A stretch of 64,000 nucleotides of DNA from Aquibacillus koreensis (GCF_025154055.1 NZ_JAOALK010000033.1:175968-239967), one strand, 5' to 3'. Shown: positions 35,060-45,348, counted from the first letter of the stretch. Numbers and translations are program-made. Notes: a model not told the origin generated them from the letters alone.

Positions 35060-35338
35060 TCACGTTAACTTGATGCATTGGAGTCGTCTCCTAACTCCTA
35101 TAAATTTTTGCTCCTCAACTTCAAGCCTATTAATGTCTGTATGGAAAATATAATATTCGCGTGAAGGTTCGGATAGGTGCAGTTTTTTGTATTCTTTCCA
35201 TGCAGTAGTTGAATCGGGGAAGTTTGAAATAACTGATAATTCGTCAGGGTATCGAATGGATTTTTCTGAGTATGCAGAAATGGCTTCTACTAGAACCCAC
35301 TGCTCGGGATATTGTTTGCGAACCTGTTCCCATTTCAT
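35060..35338 (-). CDS. Small conserved hypothetical protein
   Basis: A 92-residue protein with a strong GGAGGTG site before ATG 35338. MKWEQVRKQYPEQWVLVEAI and a YIFHTDINRLEVEEQKFIGV tail resemble short Firmicutes proteins of unknown function that I recall from many genomes. It may be transcribed with the 70-residue gene that follows. A toxin-antitoxin-like role would be a guess, and I do not claim it. Confidence 0.65.
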   Translation of the reverse strand: MKWEQVRKQYPEQWVLVEAISAYSEKSIRYPDELSVISNFPDSTTAWKEYKKLHLSEPSREYYIFHTDINRLEVEEQKFIGVRRRLQCIKLT

Positions 35339-35510
35339 TTATGGCACCTCCATTTTTTCTTTATAGTAAGTATATCATCTTTTATTTGATGCAGATAATC
35401 TCCGCAATAATTTTTGGTCTAAAACCAGAAGCTTGAAAATAAGCACCCTATAGTTAAATTGTAATTCTTCACAATTCCACAAAAAATTATGTTTCAATTA
35501 AATTATTTCC

Positions 35511-35535
35511 AAACCAAAATGTAGTTAGTTTCGTC
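35511..35535 (+). promoter_or_regulatory. ECF-type promoter candidate for the sigma operon
   Basis: AAACC (35511-35515), 16 bp, then CGTC (35532-35535) matches the general ECF sigma pattern (AAC motif at -35, CGTC at -10). It lies 28 bp before the ATG of the ECF sigma gene, so the sigma factor probably activates its own operon. Confidence 0.55.
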
Positions 35536-35562
35536 TAAGATTAAGGAAGAGGTGATACCTAG

Positions 35563-36111
35563 ATGAATGAACTGGAGCAATTGTCGGTGGAAGAAACATG
35601 GATTAATGATAAGGAACAAATAATTGATCAATTAATGCAGGAATATAGCGATGGTATTTTATATCTTGTATTTACCTATGTAAAGAATCGTACGACCGCA
35701 GAGGATTTAACACAAGAGATATTTATAAAGTGCTATGAAAAATTAGATCAATTTAATCAGCAAGCATCAATTAAAACCTGGGTTTACAGAATTGCTAGTA
35801 ATCATTGTAAGGATTACTTAGGAAGTTGGCATTATCGCAAAATAAAACTCAACGAAAAAATGTGGGACTATCTCCCTTCTAAATCAAAACAAGTGGAAGA
35901 GGAAGTTATTTCAAAAAATCAAGAAAACAGTTTATATCGTGCAATTATGGCATTACCTATAAAGTATAGAGAAGTAGTTTTTCTACATTACTATGAGGAG
36001 TTATCATTAGCACAGATAAGCAAAGTTACTACCATAAATATTAATACAATAAAAACTAGATTGAAACGTGCCAAGGAATTATTAAGAGATAAGATGATGA
36101 AGGAGGTTTAA
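35563..36111 (+). CDS. ECF-type RNA polymerase sigma factor
   Basis: The 182-residue protein has region 2 (about 22-90: EYSDGILYLVFTYVKNRTTA, then DLTQEIFIKCYEKL, and KTWVYRIASNHCKDYLG) and region 4 (about 125-180: LPIKYREVVFLHYYEELSLA and the helix-turn-helix INTIKTRLKRAKELL). Region 3 is absent, as in ECF factors. GAAGAGGTGAT precedes the ATG. It heads a three-gene operon with a PadR-like gene 6 bp later, and an ECF-type promoter lies in front of it, so it is likely autoregulated. The inducing signal is unknown. Confidence 0.9.
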   Translation: MNELEQLSVEETWINDKEQIIDQLMQEYSDGILYLVFTYVKNRTTAEDLTQEIFIKCYEKLDQFNQQASIKTWVYRIASNHCKDYLGSWHYRKIKLNEKMWDYLPSKSKQVEEEVISKNQENSLYRAIMALPIKYREVVFLHYYEELSLAQISKVTTININTIKTRLKRAKELLRDKMMKEV

Positions 36112-36117
36112 TAATCG

Positions 36118-36552
36118 ATGAGTGATCCATTTGTTAATTTAAAAAGTGCAATGAAAGAAGCAATCTTTAAAGACTTTTCCTTTTCGGATGAGCGAAAAGA
36201 TGCAGTAAAAGAAACAATAAGGGGGAAACATTCTCAACAACAGCTACATTCTTGGAAGGAACAAACGATTTTAGCTGTATTAGAATCGATTCAGCATGAA
36301 CCCAAAAATGGTTACGATATTTCAACTCACCTCTTTCATAAAAAGGATTTTAGCTTTCAAAATAATGAAGGTCAGCTTTATACACTTTTACATCTACTTG
36401 AAAACAAGGAAATTGTCATATCGAAATGGATAGAGGAAAAGAAGTATTATTTCTTAACGATGAAAGGGATAAAATATTTAGCTACTTCCAAACAATCAAG
36501 CTCTAAGAAACAGGTATCTATAAAACATTTACTCGAGGAGGCCTCTTTATGA
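36118..36552 (+). CDS. PadR-like winged-helix protein with N-terminal extension (candidate anti-sigma partner)
   Basis: The 144-residue protein follows the sigma gene by 6 bp with AAGGAGG overlapping the sigma stop. Residues 1-40 (LKSAMKEAIFKDFSFSDERK) form a helical segment reminiscent of short sigma-binding N-termini of Bacilli anti-sigma proteins. Residues about 45-125 are a PadR-type winged helix (TILAVLESI, NGYDIST, LYTLLHLLENKEI, KYYFLTMKG). There is no membrane helix. It overlaps the next gene by 4 bp. I infer that it controls the sigma factor or the membrane protein; a plain transcriptional repressor is the alternative. Confidence 0.7.
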   Translation: MSDPFVNLKSAMKEAIFKDFSFSDERKDAVKETIRGKHSQQQLHSWKEQTILAVLESIQHEPKNGYDISTHLFHKKDFSFQNNEGQLYTLLHLLENKEIVISKWIEEKKYYFLTMKGIKYLATSKQSSSKKQVSIKHLLEEASL

Positions 36553-37883
36553 GTACCAACAAATTTGAAGAATTTCTAGCTAAAGTAACCTCTAAAGTGA
36601 AGTCTAAGGAAGCCCATAGTTTGATTAGAAAAGAACTGCGTAATCATTTACAACAGTTGAGTCAGTCTTATCAACAAAAAGAATCTTCTAGAGAGGAAGC
36701 AGAAGAGAAAGCAATTGAAGAAATGGGAAATCCATTTACGTTAGGAGAGAATTTAAATCAACTTCATAAACCAAAAATGGATTGGGTTCTTATTGTGTTA
36801 TTCGGGATCATTGCTGTTATCAGTTTTCTTCCCCTAATAAATGGCGTTTACGGGTTACCAAATCCTATAGTCAAACAAGCAATATGGTACACACTGGCTG
36901 TCCTTACAATTATTACTCTTCTGTTCTTTGACTATCGGAAACTAAAGAACTTGTGGATGTTTTTTTATGGGATTGGCTTAATCATGCACGTATATACTTA
37001 TTTTTTTGGCATAATGATCAATGGTGCTAAAAATTGGATTGCCTTTCCAGGAGTAACCTTGCATGTACCTATGATAACTTTGTTTTTATTTATCCTTGCT
37101 TGGGCTGGCATCTTTAATAGAATTAATGAGTTCGCTAGTAGAATCAAACAAGTCTCACTATTTTTTCTTTTTTGGATTCCAATATTGATCTATCTAATGC
37201 TTCCAGAATTAATGGTAGGTCTTATTTATTTAATTTGTATAGTAACCATGTTTGCTTTCTCACCTATTCAAAAAAAATTAGCTATAAAGATAGTTGCATT
37301 TAATGTGGGTGTAGGAGTAAGTGTTGTTAGTGTAATAATGATTAGTTCTTTTGGGAGATATGTCCATGATCGATTACCTTTTTTTCTAAATACCTATAAT
37401 CCCGATGAAGAAGCATTTATATATAACAAAATTAGGGAAACACTTTCCCAAGCAGGCTGGTTTGGGAATGGAATTAACAAGGAGTTTGATGCACTACCAT
37501 TTGTACATACGGATTTCGTTTTCCCTTTTCTCGTGTATTCTCTTGGTTGGGCATTCGGAATTATCCTTTGTCTAATTCTTTCCGTATTTATTATACGGAT
37601 CTCATTAAACGCATTTAAAACAAAAGATCTTTACGGAAGATTAATAGTGATTGGTGGGACAGCACTATTTACAGTACCCACGATTTTAAACATCCTAATT
37701 GGATTGGGTTTAGTACCGATTCTCGGAGTCCCCTTACCGTTTATAAGCTATGGTGGAAGTATGCTAATCGTTTCAGCTGCTATGCTTGGACTTATTTTAA
37801 GCATATACCGTAGAAAGGATATGGTAGAGGCAACGGTGTTAACTAAGTATAAGAAGACAATAGATTTTGATAGAAAACTTTGA
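36549..37883 (+). CDS. SEDS (FtsW/RodA/SpoVE)-like membrane protein with N-terminal HAAS-type domain
   Basis: The 444-residue protein starts with a soluble helical domain (1-75: KEAHSLIRKELRNHL..., then AEEKAIEEMGNPFTLG) like the HAAS/permease-prefix domains that pair with PadR regulators. About ten membrane helices with SEDS landmarks follow: GAKNWI at 159-164, the HTDFVF motif with D322 corresponding to the catalytic Asp of RodA/FtsW, and GVPLPFISYGGS at 393-404. The usual QPSE motif after GARRWI is absent. SEDS proteins polymerise peptidoglycan glycans from lipid II. It overlaps the PadR-like gene and ends the ECF operon. Confidence 0.82.
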   Translation: MSTNKFEEFLAKVTSKVKSKEAHSLIRKELRNHLQQLSQSYQQKESSREEAEEKAIEEMGNPFTLGENLNQLHKPKMDWVLIVLFGIIAVISFLPLINGVYGLPNPIVKQAIWYTLAVLTIITLLFFDYRKLKNLWMFFYGIGLIMHVYTYFFGIMINGAKNWIAFPGVTLHVPMITLFLFILAWAGIFNRINEFASRIKQVSLFFLFWIPILIYLMLPELMVGLIYLICIVTMFAFSPIQKKLAIKIVAFNVGVGVSVVSVIMISSFGRYVHDRLPFFLNTYNPDEEAFIYNKIRETLSQAGWFGNGINKEFDALPFVHTDFVFPFLVYSLGWAFGIILCLILSVFIIRISLNAFKTKDLYGRLIVIGGTALFTVPTILNILIGLGLVPILGVPLPFISYGGSMLIVSAAMLGLILSIYRRKDMVEATVLTKYKKTIDFDRKL

Positions 37884-37911
37884 ACCAAGATAGTTAATTT
37901 GATAAATAATT

Positions 37912-37953
37912 AGCCTGCATCTTTTGTTATAACGAATCAATGATGCAGGCTTT
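37912..37953 (+). terminator. Terminator after the SEDS gene
   Basis: AGCCTGCATC and GATGCAGGCT form a perfect 10-bp stem with a 21-nt loop; the following T-run is short. The rest of 37884-38153 has no supported feature. Confidence 0.65.
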
Positions 37954-38153
37954 AACAATTTTATTACACATCGTTATTCACTTACATTGCTCTTGTTGAG
38001 CTATTAAGGGCTAACGTTTATCTTTTGTTCCAGATACGCAGCCGATCGTTGAAGAATATTGTTTATTCAGACACTTATAAAAACACCCCAGAAATAAGAA
38101 GTGTAAGGATTCCCACTCCTAGCAATACTTCCCTTCGCTATTTTTCGTTTTAT

Positions 38154-38699
38154 CTACTCCTTTTGAAAAAACTCGCCTTTCAACATACACATACGAAGTC
38201 GGTCAATAAATTCTCCATTTCTTAATCTATCTTGTCTTAAAGTACCTTCTTCAACATAGCCCATACGTTTATAAGATTTGATAGCTTTTTCATTGTCCAC
38301 TTCAACTCTGAGCCAAATTTTATTTAGTCCTAATTCATTAAATCCCCATAAAAGCATTTCTCTCATTGCAGCAAGCCCAAAACCTTTACCCCAATAGTTT
38401 TTATCCCCTATTGCAATCCCTAATTCAGCGTGTTTGTTTAACTTGTCGATGTTTTTTAAATCAACCCAGCCAATATGTTTTCCCTGTGCTGTGACAATGG
38501 CTTTTTGTTCATATCCATTTGTTTTGTTTATGCACATTTTAATCCAATTTGTAGTTTCTTCTCTACTAAAAGGTGGATACCTCTCTGGCATATTTAAATG
38601 CTTTGTTACTTCCTTATCTAAACACCATTGAAAACGGTCTTCCACGTCTTCAAGAGTTAATTCTCTTAATTGTACTTTCGGTAATTCTGCTATTTTCAT
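38154..38699 (-). CDS. GNAT-family acetyltransferase (RimJ/RimL-like)
   Basis: The start at 38699 (MKIAELPKVQLRELTLED) is set by AAAGGGAG 7 bp upstream; the open frame extends 20 codons further without support. The 181-residue protein has the RimL-type layout: substrate helix, then IGWVDLKNID, the strand LGIAIGDKNYWGKGFGLAAM (acetyl-CoA P-loop, near 92-111) and LRVEVDNEKAIKSYKRMGY near 128-146. It probably acetylates an N-terminal amine or a small molecule. A second related acetyltransferase lies just upstream. Confidence 0.85.
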   Translation of the reverse strand: MKIAELPKVQLRELTLEDVEDRFQWCLDKEVTKHLNMPERYPPFSREETTNWIKMCINKTNGYEQKAIVTAQGKHIGWVDLKNIDKLNKHAELGIAIGDKNYWGKGFGLAAMREMLLWGFNELGLNKIWLRVEVDNEKAIKSYKRMGYVEEGTLRQDRLRNGEFIDRLRMCMLKGEFFQKE

Positions 38700-38854
38700 C
38701 TCTTGATCTCCCTTTATTATCTTTCTATTCACATACAAAAAGTTAGATTTATGTTGCAATAACTGTTGAATTATTCTGCCAGTTACTTTAAGATCAACAC
38801 TTCACAATATCACAAATCTTCATTCATGAATGTGAACAGCAGAAGAAGATTAGT

Positions 38855-39430
38855 TCACCTTTTTCCAAAATTAAGGTACTCTTCTCTTAATATAGAATAT
38901 AGCTTCAGATTCCGATGCTCGCCTTTGATTAACATCGCTTTTCTCATCGTACCTTCATACGTCATTCCTGCTTTCTCCATCACTCTTTGCGAACCTATAT
39001 TTTCGGAAGAGCACCTTGCCTGAATCCGTACTAAGTCCATTTTTTGAAAGCCGAATTTAATTAACGCTTTCGCAGCTTCTGTTGTTAATCCTTTGCCCCA
39101 ACACTCTTTAGCAATCACATATCCAATTTCTGCAGTTTGTTGTTTCGGTTCCCACCACACAAAATCAACCGTGCCAATAAACTTACTATTTGCCTTGTAT
39201 TCAATACCCCATGGCGCAATTTTCATATCCTCATACTGGTTAATTATAAATTCGATAAACCCTTTCGAATCTGATAACGATTGATGCGTATCCCATGTTA
39301 CATATTTAGAGACCTCTGGATTTGATCCATATTGGTACATATCCTCTACATCTTGTAGCGTTACTTTTCTAAGGATCAATCGTTCCGTTTCTAGTGTGGG
39401 TAAACTTCCGTAGATGTCTGCTATTTCCAT
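38855..39430 (-). CDS. GNAT-family acetyltransferase (RimJ/RimL-like)
   Basis: The protein has 191 residues, with AAGAAGGTG before ATG 39430. Landmarks are ETERLILRKVTLQDVEDMYQ near 14-33, IGTVDFVWW near 83-91, EIGYVIAKECWGKGLTTEAA near 98-117 (acetyl-CoA loop) and ARCSSENIGSQRVMEKAGM near 137-155. It belongs to the same subfamily as the gene 155 bp downstream, but they are too diverged to be a recent duplication. The substrate is unknown. Confidence 0.87.
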   Translation of the reverse strand: MEIADIYGSLPTLETERLILRKVTLQDVEDMYQYGSNPEVSKYVTWDTHQSLSDSKGFIEFIINQYEDMKIAPWGIEYKANSKFIGTVDFVWWEPKQQTAEIGYVIAKECWGKGLTTEAAKALIKFGFQKMDLVRIQARCSSENIGSQRVMEKAGMTYEGTMRKAMLIKGEHRNLKLYSILREEYLNFGKR

Positions 39431-39512
39431 GATTACACCTTCTTTTGTCGTTTTTGAAGTTGGTACTAAGAATAATTACTAGGAACTTCAGTTTGTTGGA
39501 TAATTTAAGTCC

Positions 39513-39872
39513 TCATGTTTGTTTTTTATTTGACCACATTTTATACAATCCAATAACTAAAATCGCAATTGCAATCATCTCCATTGTTTTAGGTATTAAA
39601 GTAAATATTGAAACTAATTCTCCCATCGTCATGCCCAATTGTTCATGGTTGTTTATTATAGAATCCATAAAATATGGAGCGATCACTTCATATACTTGGT
39701 TAATAAGTAAAAGGCAAAAAGAATATACACCCGCCTTAAATGCGTGTTTTATAGATAGCATAAGTCCAAAGATAAGCGAACTAATAAATATTGCGTTAAC
39801 AAGTAATATCATAAAAGAAATAATCTTATACACCCCTTTTTTTAATGATTTGTGCTTTTTAATATGGAGCAA
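39513..39872 (-). CDS. Hypothetical membrane protein
   Basis: Up to 119 residues with three hydrophobic segments (about 18-42, 46-66 and 90-112). The start is unclear: the longest frame begins at TTG 39872 inside the preceding gene without a ribosome binding site, and AAAGGGGTG lies internally before a later ATG (39812). No family is recognised. It overlaps the upstream membrane protein gene, which suggests coupled translation. Confidence 0.5.
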   Translation of the reverse strand: MLHIKKHKSLKKGVYKIISFMILLVNAIFISSLIFGLMLSIKHAFKAGVYSFCLLLINQVYEVIAPYFMDSIINNHEQLGMTMGELVSIFTLIPKTMEMIAIAILVIGLYKMWSNKKQT

Positions 39873-40276
39873 TATCGTAAACTTTCATCTACTCCCCAAA
39901 AGCATACCGAAGTTAATATCGATGCCATAAAAATAATGCCATAACTTCGCCAAAATTGGTTAAAATCCGTTAATACTGTTTGAGTTTCAAAGAGTAATCC
40001 AATGAAAAAAATAAAACCGATACCAAAGATAACGTGGATCACGAGAGACCAACAGATACGTTGCCTATTTGCAAACTGTTTAGTTAATTTTTCTGATAAA
40101 AATGACACAGGAAGTCCATACAGTAGTATTGCGGGAATTGCAATCCAGCTTACAAATAACGCCATTGGAAAAAATGCTATCAGTTCTTCCCCTTCTGTTA
40201 ATACAAACCAAGAAGCAAGCAAAGAGATGGATAATAACGTAGCAAAAATCAATGTTAATAGTTTTCTTTTTAGCAT
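39842..40276 (-). CDS. Hypothetical membrane protein
   Basis: A 144-residue protein with four hydrophobic segments (about 7-27, 33-56, 76-98 and 112-130), with AAGGAAGGTGA before ATG 40276. No family is recognised. It forms an overlapping pair with the following small membrane protein. Confidence 0.6.
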   Translation of the reverse strand: MLKRKLLTLIFATLLSISLLASWFVLTEGEELIAFFPMALFVSWIAIPAILLYGLPVSFLSEKLTKQFANRQRICWSLVIHVIFGIGFIFFIGLLFETQTVLTDFNQFWRSYGIIFMASILTSVCFWGVDESLRYCSILKSTNH

Positions 40277-40353
40277 TCGATCACCTTCCTTTATCTAACT
40301 TTACCAAATAATTCAAATTCACAAAACATTTTGTTCTATAAAAAACAATACAA

Positions 40354-40411
40354 AAAAGCAGTTCAAGTTAGAAGTGCAATTTCAATTTACACCCCCAAGC
40401 TGAACTACTTT
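40354..40411. repeat. Palindromic repeat/terminator (AAAGTAGTTCA type), copy 2
   Basis: AAGCAGTTCAAGTTAG on the left pairs with AAGCTGAACTACTT on the right around a 30-nt loop. The same outer arms and a matching GTTCAAGTTAG segment occur at 25148-25204 in inverted orientation. It terminates the iron-uptake transcript on the minus strand (run of T after the stem). Confidence 0.65.
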
Positions 40412-40435
40412 TAACAGGCTTGCCTGCCAACCTAT

Positions 40436-42478
40436 TTACTTTTTTATCTGATTAGAACGATACATAATATATAAAAAATACGGTGCTCCTATTAATGCAA
40501 CAATAATACCAGATGGGATTTCTTTTGGTACGATAAGTGTTCGACTCAGAATGTCCGCTATTACTAACAAAACTGCTCCAAGTAAAGCTGTTGTTGGTAG
40601 TAGATGTCTATGAGCTGGGCCTAACAACATGCGTGCTAAGTGTGGAGCCATTAAACCAACGAAACCAATCGTTCCAACAGCTGCTACACTTGCTGCAGCG
40701 ACAAGGGAGGCGATTAATGCCAACACAAACCTCGTACTCATGACCCTCATTCCTAATCCCATTGCTGTATCATCGCCTAAGGATAGTGTTTCAATATTTC
40801 GAATTTGGAAATATAAAATTGGAATGATGATGATCATTGGCCATAACAAGTAATTGAATAATTCATTCCAACTCTTCGCATAAGTGGTTCCAGATAACCA
40901 TGTTAATGCAGATGCTACCGACATATCTGCTTCTACTACAAGAATTTGGATCACTGCTGAGCCAAATGCCGAAATCCCTACCCCTAATAACGCTAGGATT
41001 GTAGGTTGAAACTTTGCCCGGTACGATAAGCCCATTACAATGAAAAAGGCTACAATCGCCCCAGCAAAAGCACCTAAGGGAACAAAAACAGCAGAAAGTC
41101 CTGAAACATAAAGGACAAGCAGTGCACCTACACCAGCTCCAGAGGTAATCCCAATTACGGATGGGTCAGCCAATGGATTTCGTAGAACCCCTTGAAAAAT
41201 ATAACCACTGATCGCAAGTAATGCACCACTAAATCCTGCTACAATAATACGTGGTAAACGAATATCTAAGATCATTTTTCTAATAAAATCATCCGATGTA
41301 CCGAATACAGCTTGGAAACTTTTCATCACTTGTATGCCAGAATTTCCGGTTGAGGCACCAACTATAATTAATCCAAGTAACGCAACAGACAACAGTACCA
41401 TCACAACCGTCGATGAAAATGGTAAACGCATATTGCCAACAAGCATGGCCGATCCCTTTTCTCCATACCGTTGATTTTGTTTTCGAAGAATCAAAAAGAT
41501 TAACCAAGGCGCACCGATAAATGCAGTGATCGCACCAACTGGCAATTCAGAAAAGGATGGGTCTATGATACGGGCTAGAACATCTGCACCTAAAAGGACA
41601 TTTGCTCCCCAAATAAACGAACCGATTAAAAGCAGGTAATGATTTTGAAAGCCTAGTAATTTAAGCAAGTGCGGCGCGATTAATCCAACAAATCCAATGG
41701 GACCAACGACACTTACGGTAACTGCTGTTAGGAACACGGCAACTAATAACGAGACTAGCCTTAGCCTTGATATATTTTGTCCGAGTGATGAAGCAACATC
41801 TTCCCCAAGACGAAAGATGTCTAATTGCTTTGCAAGTAGGATAGCTGCCAGCATCCCTAACACAATAAAAGGTAACGAGAACTGTACGCCGTTCCAGTTG
41901 TTTTGGACAAGCGTTCCAGATCCCCATAAGAAAAGACCAGCAGTTTCATTTTCATAGAAAATCTGTAATAACGATGTAAAAGAAGAGAACATGATTGTTA
42001 CAACCATGCCTGCAAGGACCATTTTTACTGGATTAGACGATGTAACCCCTGCTAGTCCAAATACAAGGGCAGCAGTCAAGACACCACCAATAAACGCTAC
42101 AATCAATCCATTTAATTGCAGACTAACAGGCATAAAAATCGTAGCAAACACAACTGCAAAATAAGACCCTGCATGGATCCCTAATGTACTAGAAGATGAG
42201 AGTGGATTTTTAGTAATTGTCTGTAAGATAACACCAGATACTGCTAGTGCCCCTCCGGCTAAAATTCCAATCACCGCTCGAGGTAGGCGCAAATATCGAA
42301 CTGTATGATGCTCTAACAAATCCTGTGGTGCAAATATAGCTTGTAGCACAACACTTGGCGAAAGATCCACACTTCCTTGATTGATATGTATAAATAATAA
42401 GAAAAACAAAAGGACGGTTCCCCCTAAAAAGGTAAGAACCGTTTTAACCCAATTGTTTTTTACGAAACTAGCCATCAT
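40436..42478 (-). CDS. Iron-siderophore ABC permease, fused double FecCD domain (FhuB-like)
   Basis: The 680-residue protein consists of two tandem BtuC/FecCD permease domains (about 1-335 and 350-680), each with GxxLAxSGxxLQ-type entry motifs (GGALAVSGVILQ and SGALLAISGYIFQ) and the GLIAPH / GLMAPH motif that meets the ATPase. The fusion replaces the usual FhuB-FhuG pair in one chain, as in FhuB of Gram-negatives. It lies 6 bp after the binding-protein gene. No ATPase gene is present, so it must borrow one encoded elsewhere (a FhuC-like protein). Confidence 0.93.
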   Translation of the reverse strand: MMASFVKNNWVKTVLTFLGGTVLLFFLLFIHINQGSVDLSPSVVLQAIFAPQDLLEHHTVRYLRLPRAVIGILAGGALAVSGVILQTITKNPLSSSSTLGIHAGSYFAVVFATIFMPVSLQLNGLIVAFIGGVLTAALVFGLAGVTSSNPVKMVLAGMVVTIMFSSFTSLLQIFYENETAGLFLWGSGTLVQNNWNGVQFSLPFIVLGMLAAILLAKQLDIFRLGEDVASSLGQNISRLRLVSLLVAVFLTAVTVSVVGPIGFVGLIAPHLLKLLGFQNHYLLLIGSFIWGANVLLGADVLARIIDPSFSELPVGAITAFIGAPWLIFLILRKQNQRYGEKGSAMLVGNMRLPFSSTVVMVLLSVALLGLIIVGASTGNSGIQVMKSFQAVFGTSDDFIRKMILDIRLPRIIVAGFSGALLAISGYIFQGVLRNPLADPSVIGITSGAGVGALLVLYVSGLSAVFVPLGAFAGAIVAFFIVMGLSYRAKFQPTILALLGVGISAFGSAVIQILVVEADMSVASALTWLSGTTYAKSWNELFNYLLWPMIIIIPILYFQIRNIETLSLGDDTAMGLGMRVMSTRFVLALIASLVAAASVAAVGTIGFVGLMAPHLARMLLGPAHRHLLPTTALLGAVLLVIADILSRTLIVPKEIPSGIIVALIGAPYFLYIMYRSNQIKK

Positions 42479-42484
42479 ATATCA

Positions 42485-43531
42485 CTACTCTTGTATTAAT
42501 ACTTCTTTAATCTGCTCCGCAAACACCTGTGCAGATAGCGGACCACCAAACGTCCACGTATCACCTGGAAGTTGGTATGTTCTTCCTTCTTCAACAAATC
42601 CAAGGTTTTCCCATGCTGGGTTACCAGCTAATTGATTTGAAAAGATATTATCTTCCTCTTGCACAATATAGAAGAAATGTGCATCCTGGAAGTTTTGTAA
42701 AGCTTCGACACTAGCTTGGTCAAATCCATATGCTTGGAACCCTTCTGATTCATAAGCATTTTCTAAACCAATATTCTGCATAATCTGGATTGCCATTGCA
42801 TTGTCTTTAAACAATCTTATCACAGGATTGTTTTCAGAGCTATAAGCTTGAGATAAAACAAATGATTTATTCTCAATATTAGCTGCATCAATTTCCTCTT
42901 TTGCGCTTTCATATGCAGCGTCTAGGTCAGTTAAAACCTGTTCTGCTTCTGATTCTTTTCCAAATAGCTTAGCAATTTCATTGAATGTCGTAGTCATCTC
43001 TTCGTACTGGTTTCCTTCCCCTTCATTCGGGTAAGGATTGAATGCTAATGTTGGAGCAATCTCTTTTAAGCTATCCATAATTGCTTCATGACGGAAACCT
43101 GCAGTTATAATCACATCAGGATTAAGCTCTGCTACTGCTTCAAGGTTTGGCTCTTGACGTGTACCTACATCTGCAACATCTTCAGAAAGCTCTTTATCAA
43201 TATTTACCCACGCATGGTAGCCTTCGATGTCTGCCATACCAACTGGTTGGATATCAAGTGCTAAAACGTCTTCCGCATACACCCACTCAAGCACTACTAC
43301 GCGCTCTGGCGTTGTTTCAAAAGTTTGTTCTCCATACATATCAGTAACGGTTACAGAAGATGCTTCCTCTGTGTCTTCTGTACCTTCTGTATCTTCTGTA
43401 GTGTTATTGTCTGTTGTATCCTCTGTTCCATTGTTATCTGTTGTTTCTGGCTCTGCTTCATCGTTACCACATGCTACAAGTACAAAACTCGTAAGTAATC
43501 CAATTAATAAAAGTAGAATTGCTTTTTTCAT
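42485..43531 (-). CDS. Iron-siderophore ABC transporter substrate-binding lipoprotein
   Basis: The 348-residue protein has a lipoprotein signal with lipobox LVAC (Cys21), then an acidic Thr/Glu/Asp-rich linker (about 24-60), then a FepB/TroA-type binding domain (ERVVVLEWVYAEDVLALDIQ near 79-98, NPDVIITAGF near 138-147). It delivers ferric siderophore to the fused permease. A Fur box lies 73 bp upstream. The long acidic linker keeps the domain away from the membrane and is common in halotolerant Bacillaceae. Confidence 0.92.
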   Translation of the reverse strand: MKKAILLLLIGLLTSFVLVACGNDEAEPETTDNNGTEDTTDNNTTEDTEGTEDTEEASSVTVTDMYGEQTFETTPERVVVLEWVYAEDVLALDIQPVGMADIEGYHAWVNIDKELSEDVADVGTRQEPNLEAVAELNPDVIITAGFRHEAIMDSLKEIAPTLAFNPYPNEGEGNQYEEMTTTFNEIAKLFGKESEAEQVLTDLDAAYESAKEEIDAANIENKSFVLSQAYSSENNPVIRLFKDNAMAIQIMQNIGLENAYESEGFQAYGFDQASVEALQNFQDAHFFYIVQEEDNIFSNQLAGNPAWENLGFVEEGRTYQLPGDTWTFGGPLSAQVFAEQIKEVLIQE

Positions 43532-43603
43532 TGATCGTACACTCCTTCTTATGTAATTTTATTCTTAGTAGGTAATTTTTGGAGTTACCTAAGCCTCGCT
43601 AAT

Positions 43604-43618
43604 TGATAAAGATTATCA
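43604..43618 (-). promoter_or_regulatory. Fur box of the iron-uptake genes
   Basis: TGATAAAGATTATCA is a 7-1-7 inverted repeat differing at one position from the Fur consensus; an adjacent TTATCA (43619-43624) extends it. It indicates iron repression of the binding protein and permease. Confidence 0.85.
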
Positions 43619-43759
43619 TTATCACACTAGTAATCGTACACAATTGCACGAATTCTGTCAAATAGTTTTTCAACTTTATTGTGTGTATATTAATCTTTGT
43701 TTATTAATGTTGTTTTTAAATAGCCATAGTACAGGGGGCTTTGGAAGAATTCATCTTAA

Positions 43760-43940
43760 GTGGACATTTATTCCACTAATTACACTAAAATTTTCGTTTT
43801 GATCATCTCCGAGGACATTTTTTCCGTTATTCCCTTATTTTTGTGATGTTTTTTGAACATTTCGAAGTAATAACGGAACAAATGTCCGCGTATAAGCTAA
43901 AAAGGGTTGAAACTAGGCATATAACGGAATAAATGGCCGT
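43760..43940. repeat. Intergenic four-unit element (FFRR), locus D
   Basis: Units at 43760 (forward, AGTGGACATTTATTCCACTA), 43811 (forward, GAGGACATTTTTTCCGTTAT), 43868 (reverse, ending AATGTCCGC) and 43920 (reverse, ending AATGGCCGTT) are spaced 51, 57 and 52 bp, as at 15317. It occupies the gap between the Fur-regulated genes and eno (43532-44004), which otherwise holds only the Fur box and the eno terminator. Confidence 0.75.
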
Positions 43941-43962
43941 TCAATCCCCCTTGCTATATAAA

Positions 43963-43996
43963 AAAACACCCTTGCCAACAAAAAGGCAAGGGTGTT
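43963..43996 (-). terminator. Terminator of the glycolytic operon after eno
   Basis: On the minus strand AACACCCTTGCC and GGCAAGGGTGTT form a perfect 12-bp stem followed by seven T. Confidence 0.95.
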
Positions 43997-44004
43997 CTCA
44001 ACAA

Positions 44005-45348
<1,344 letters not shown>

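Noticed and set aside
38025..38225. 66-codon plus-strand open frame after the SEDS gene
   Set aside because: No ribosome binding site, no family similarity, and it overlaps the 3' end of the convergent acetyltransferase.
39445..39930. 161-codon plus-strand open frame
   Set aside because: It is antisense to two membrane protein genes on the minus strand with better ribosome binding sites; it lacks its own site.
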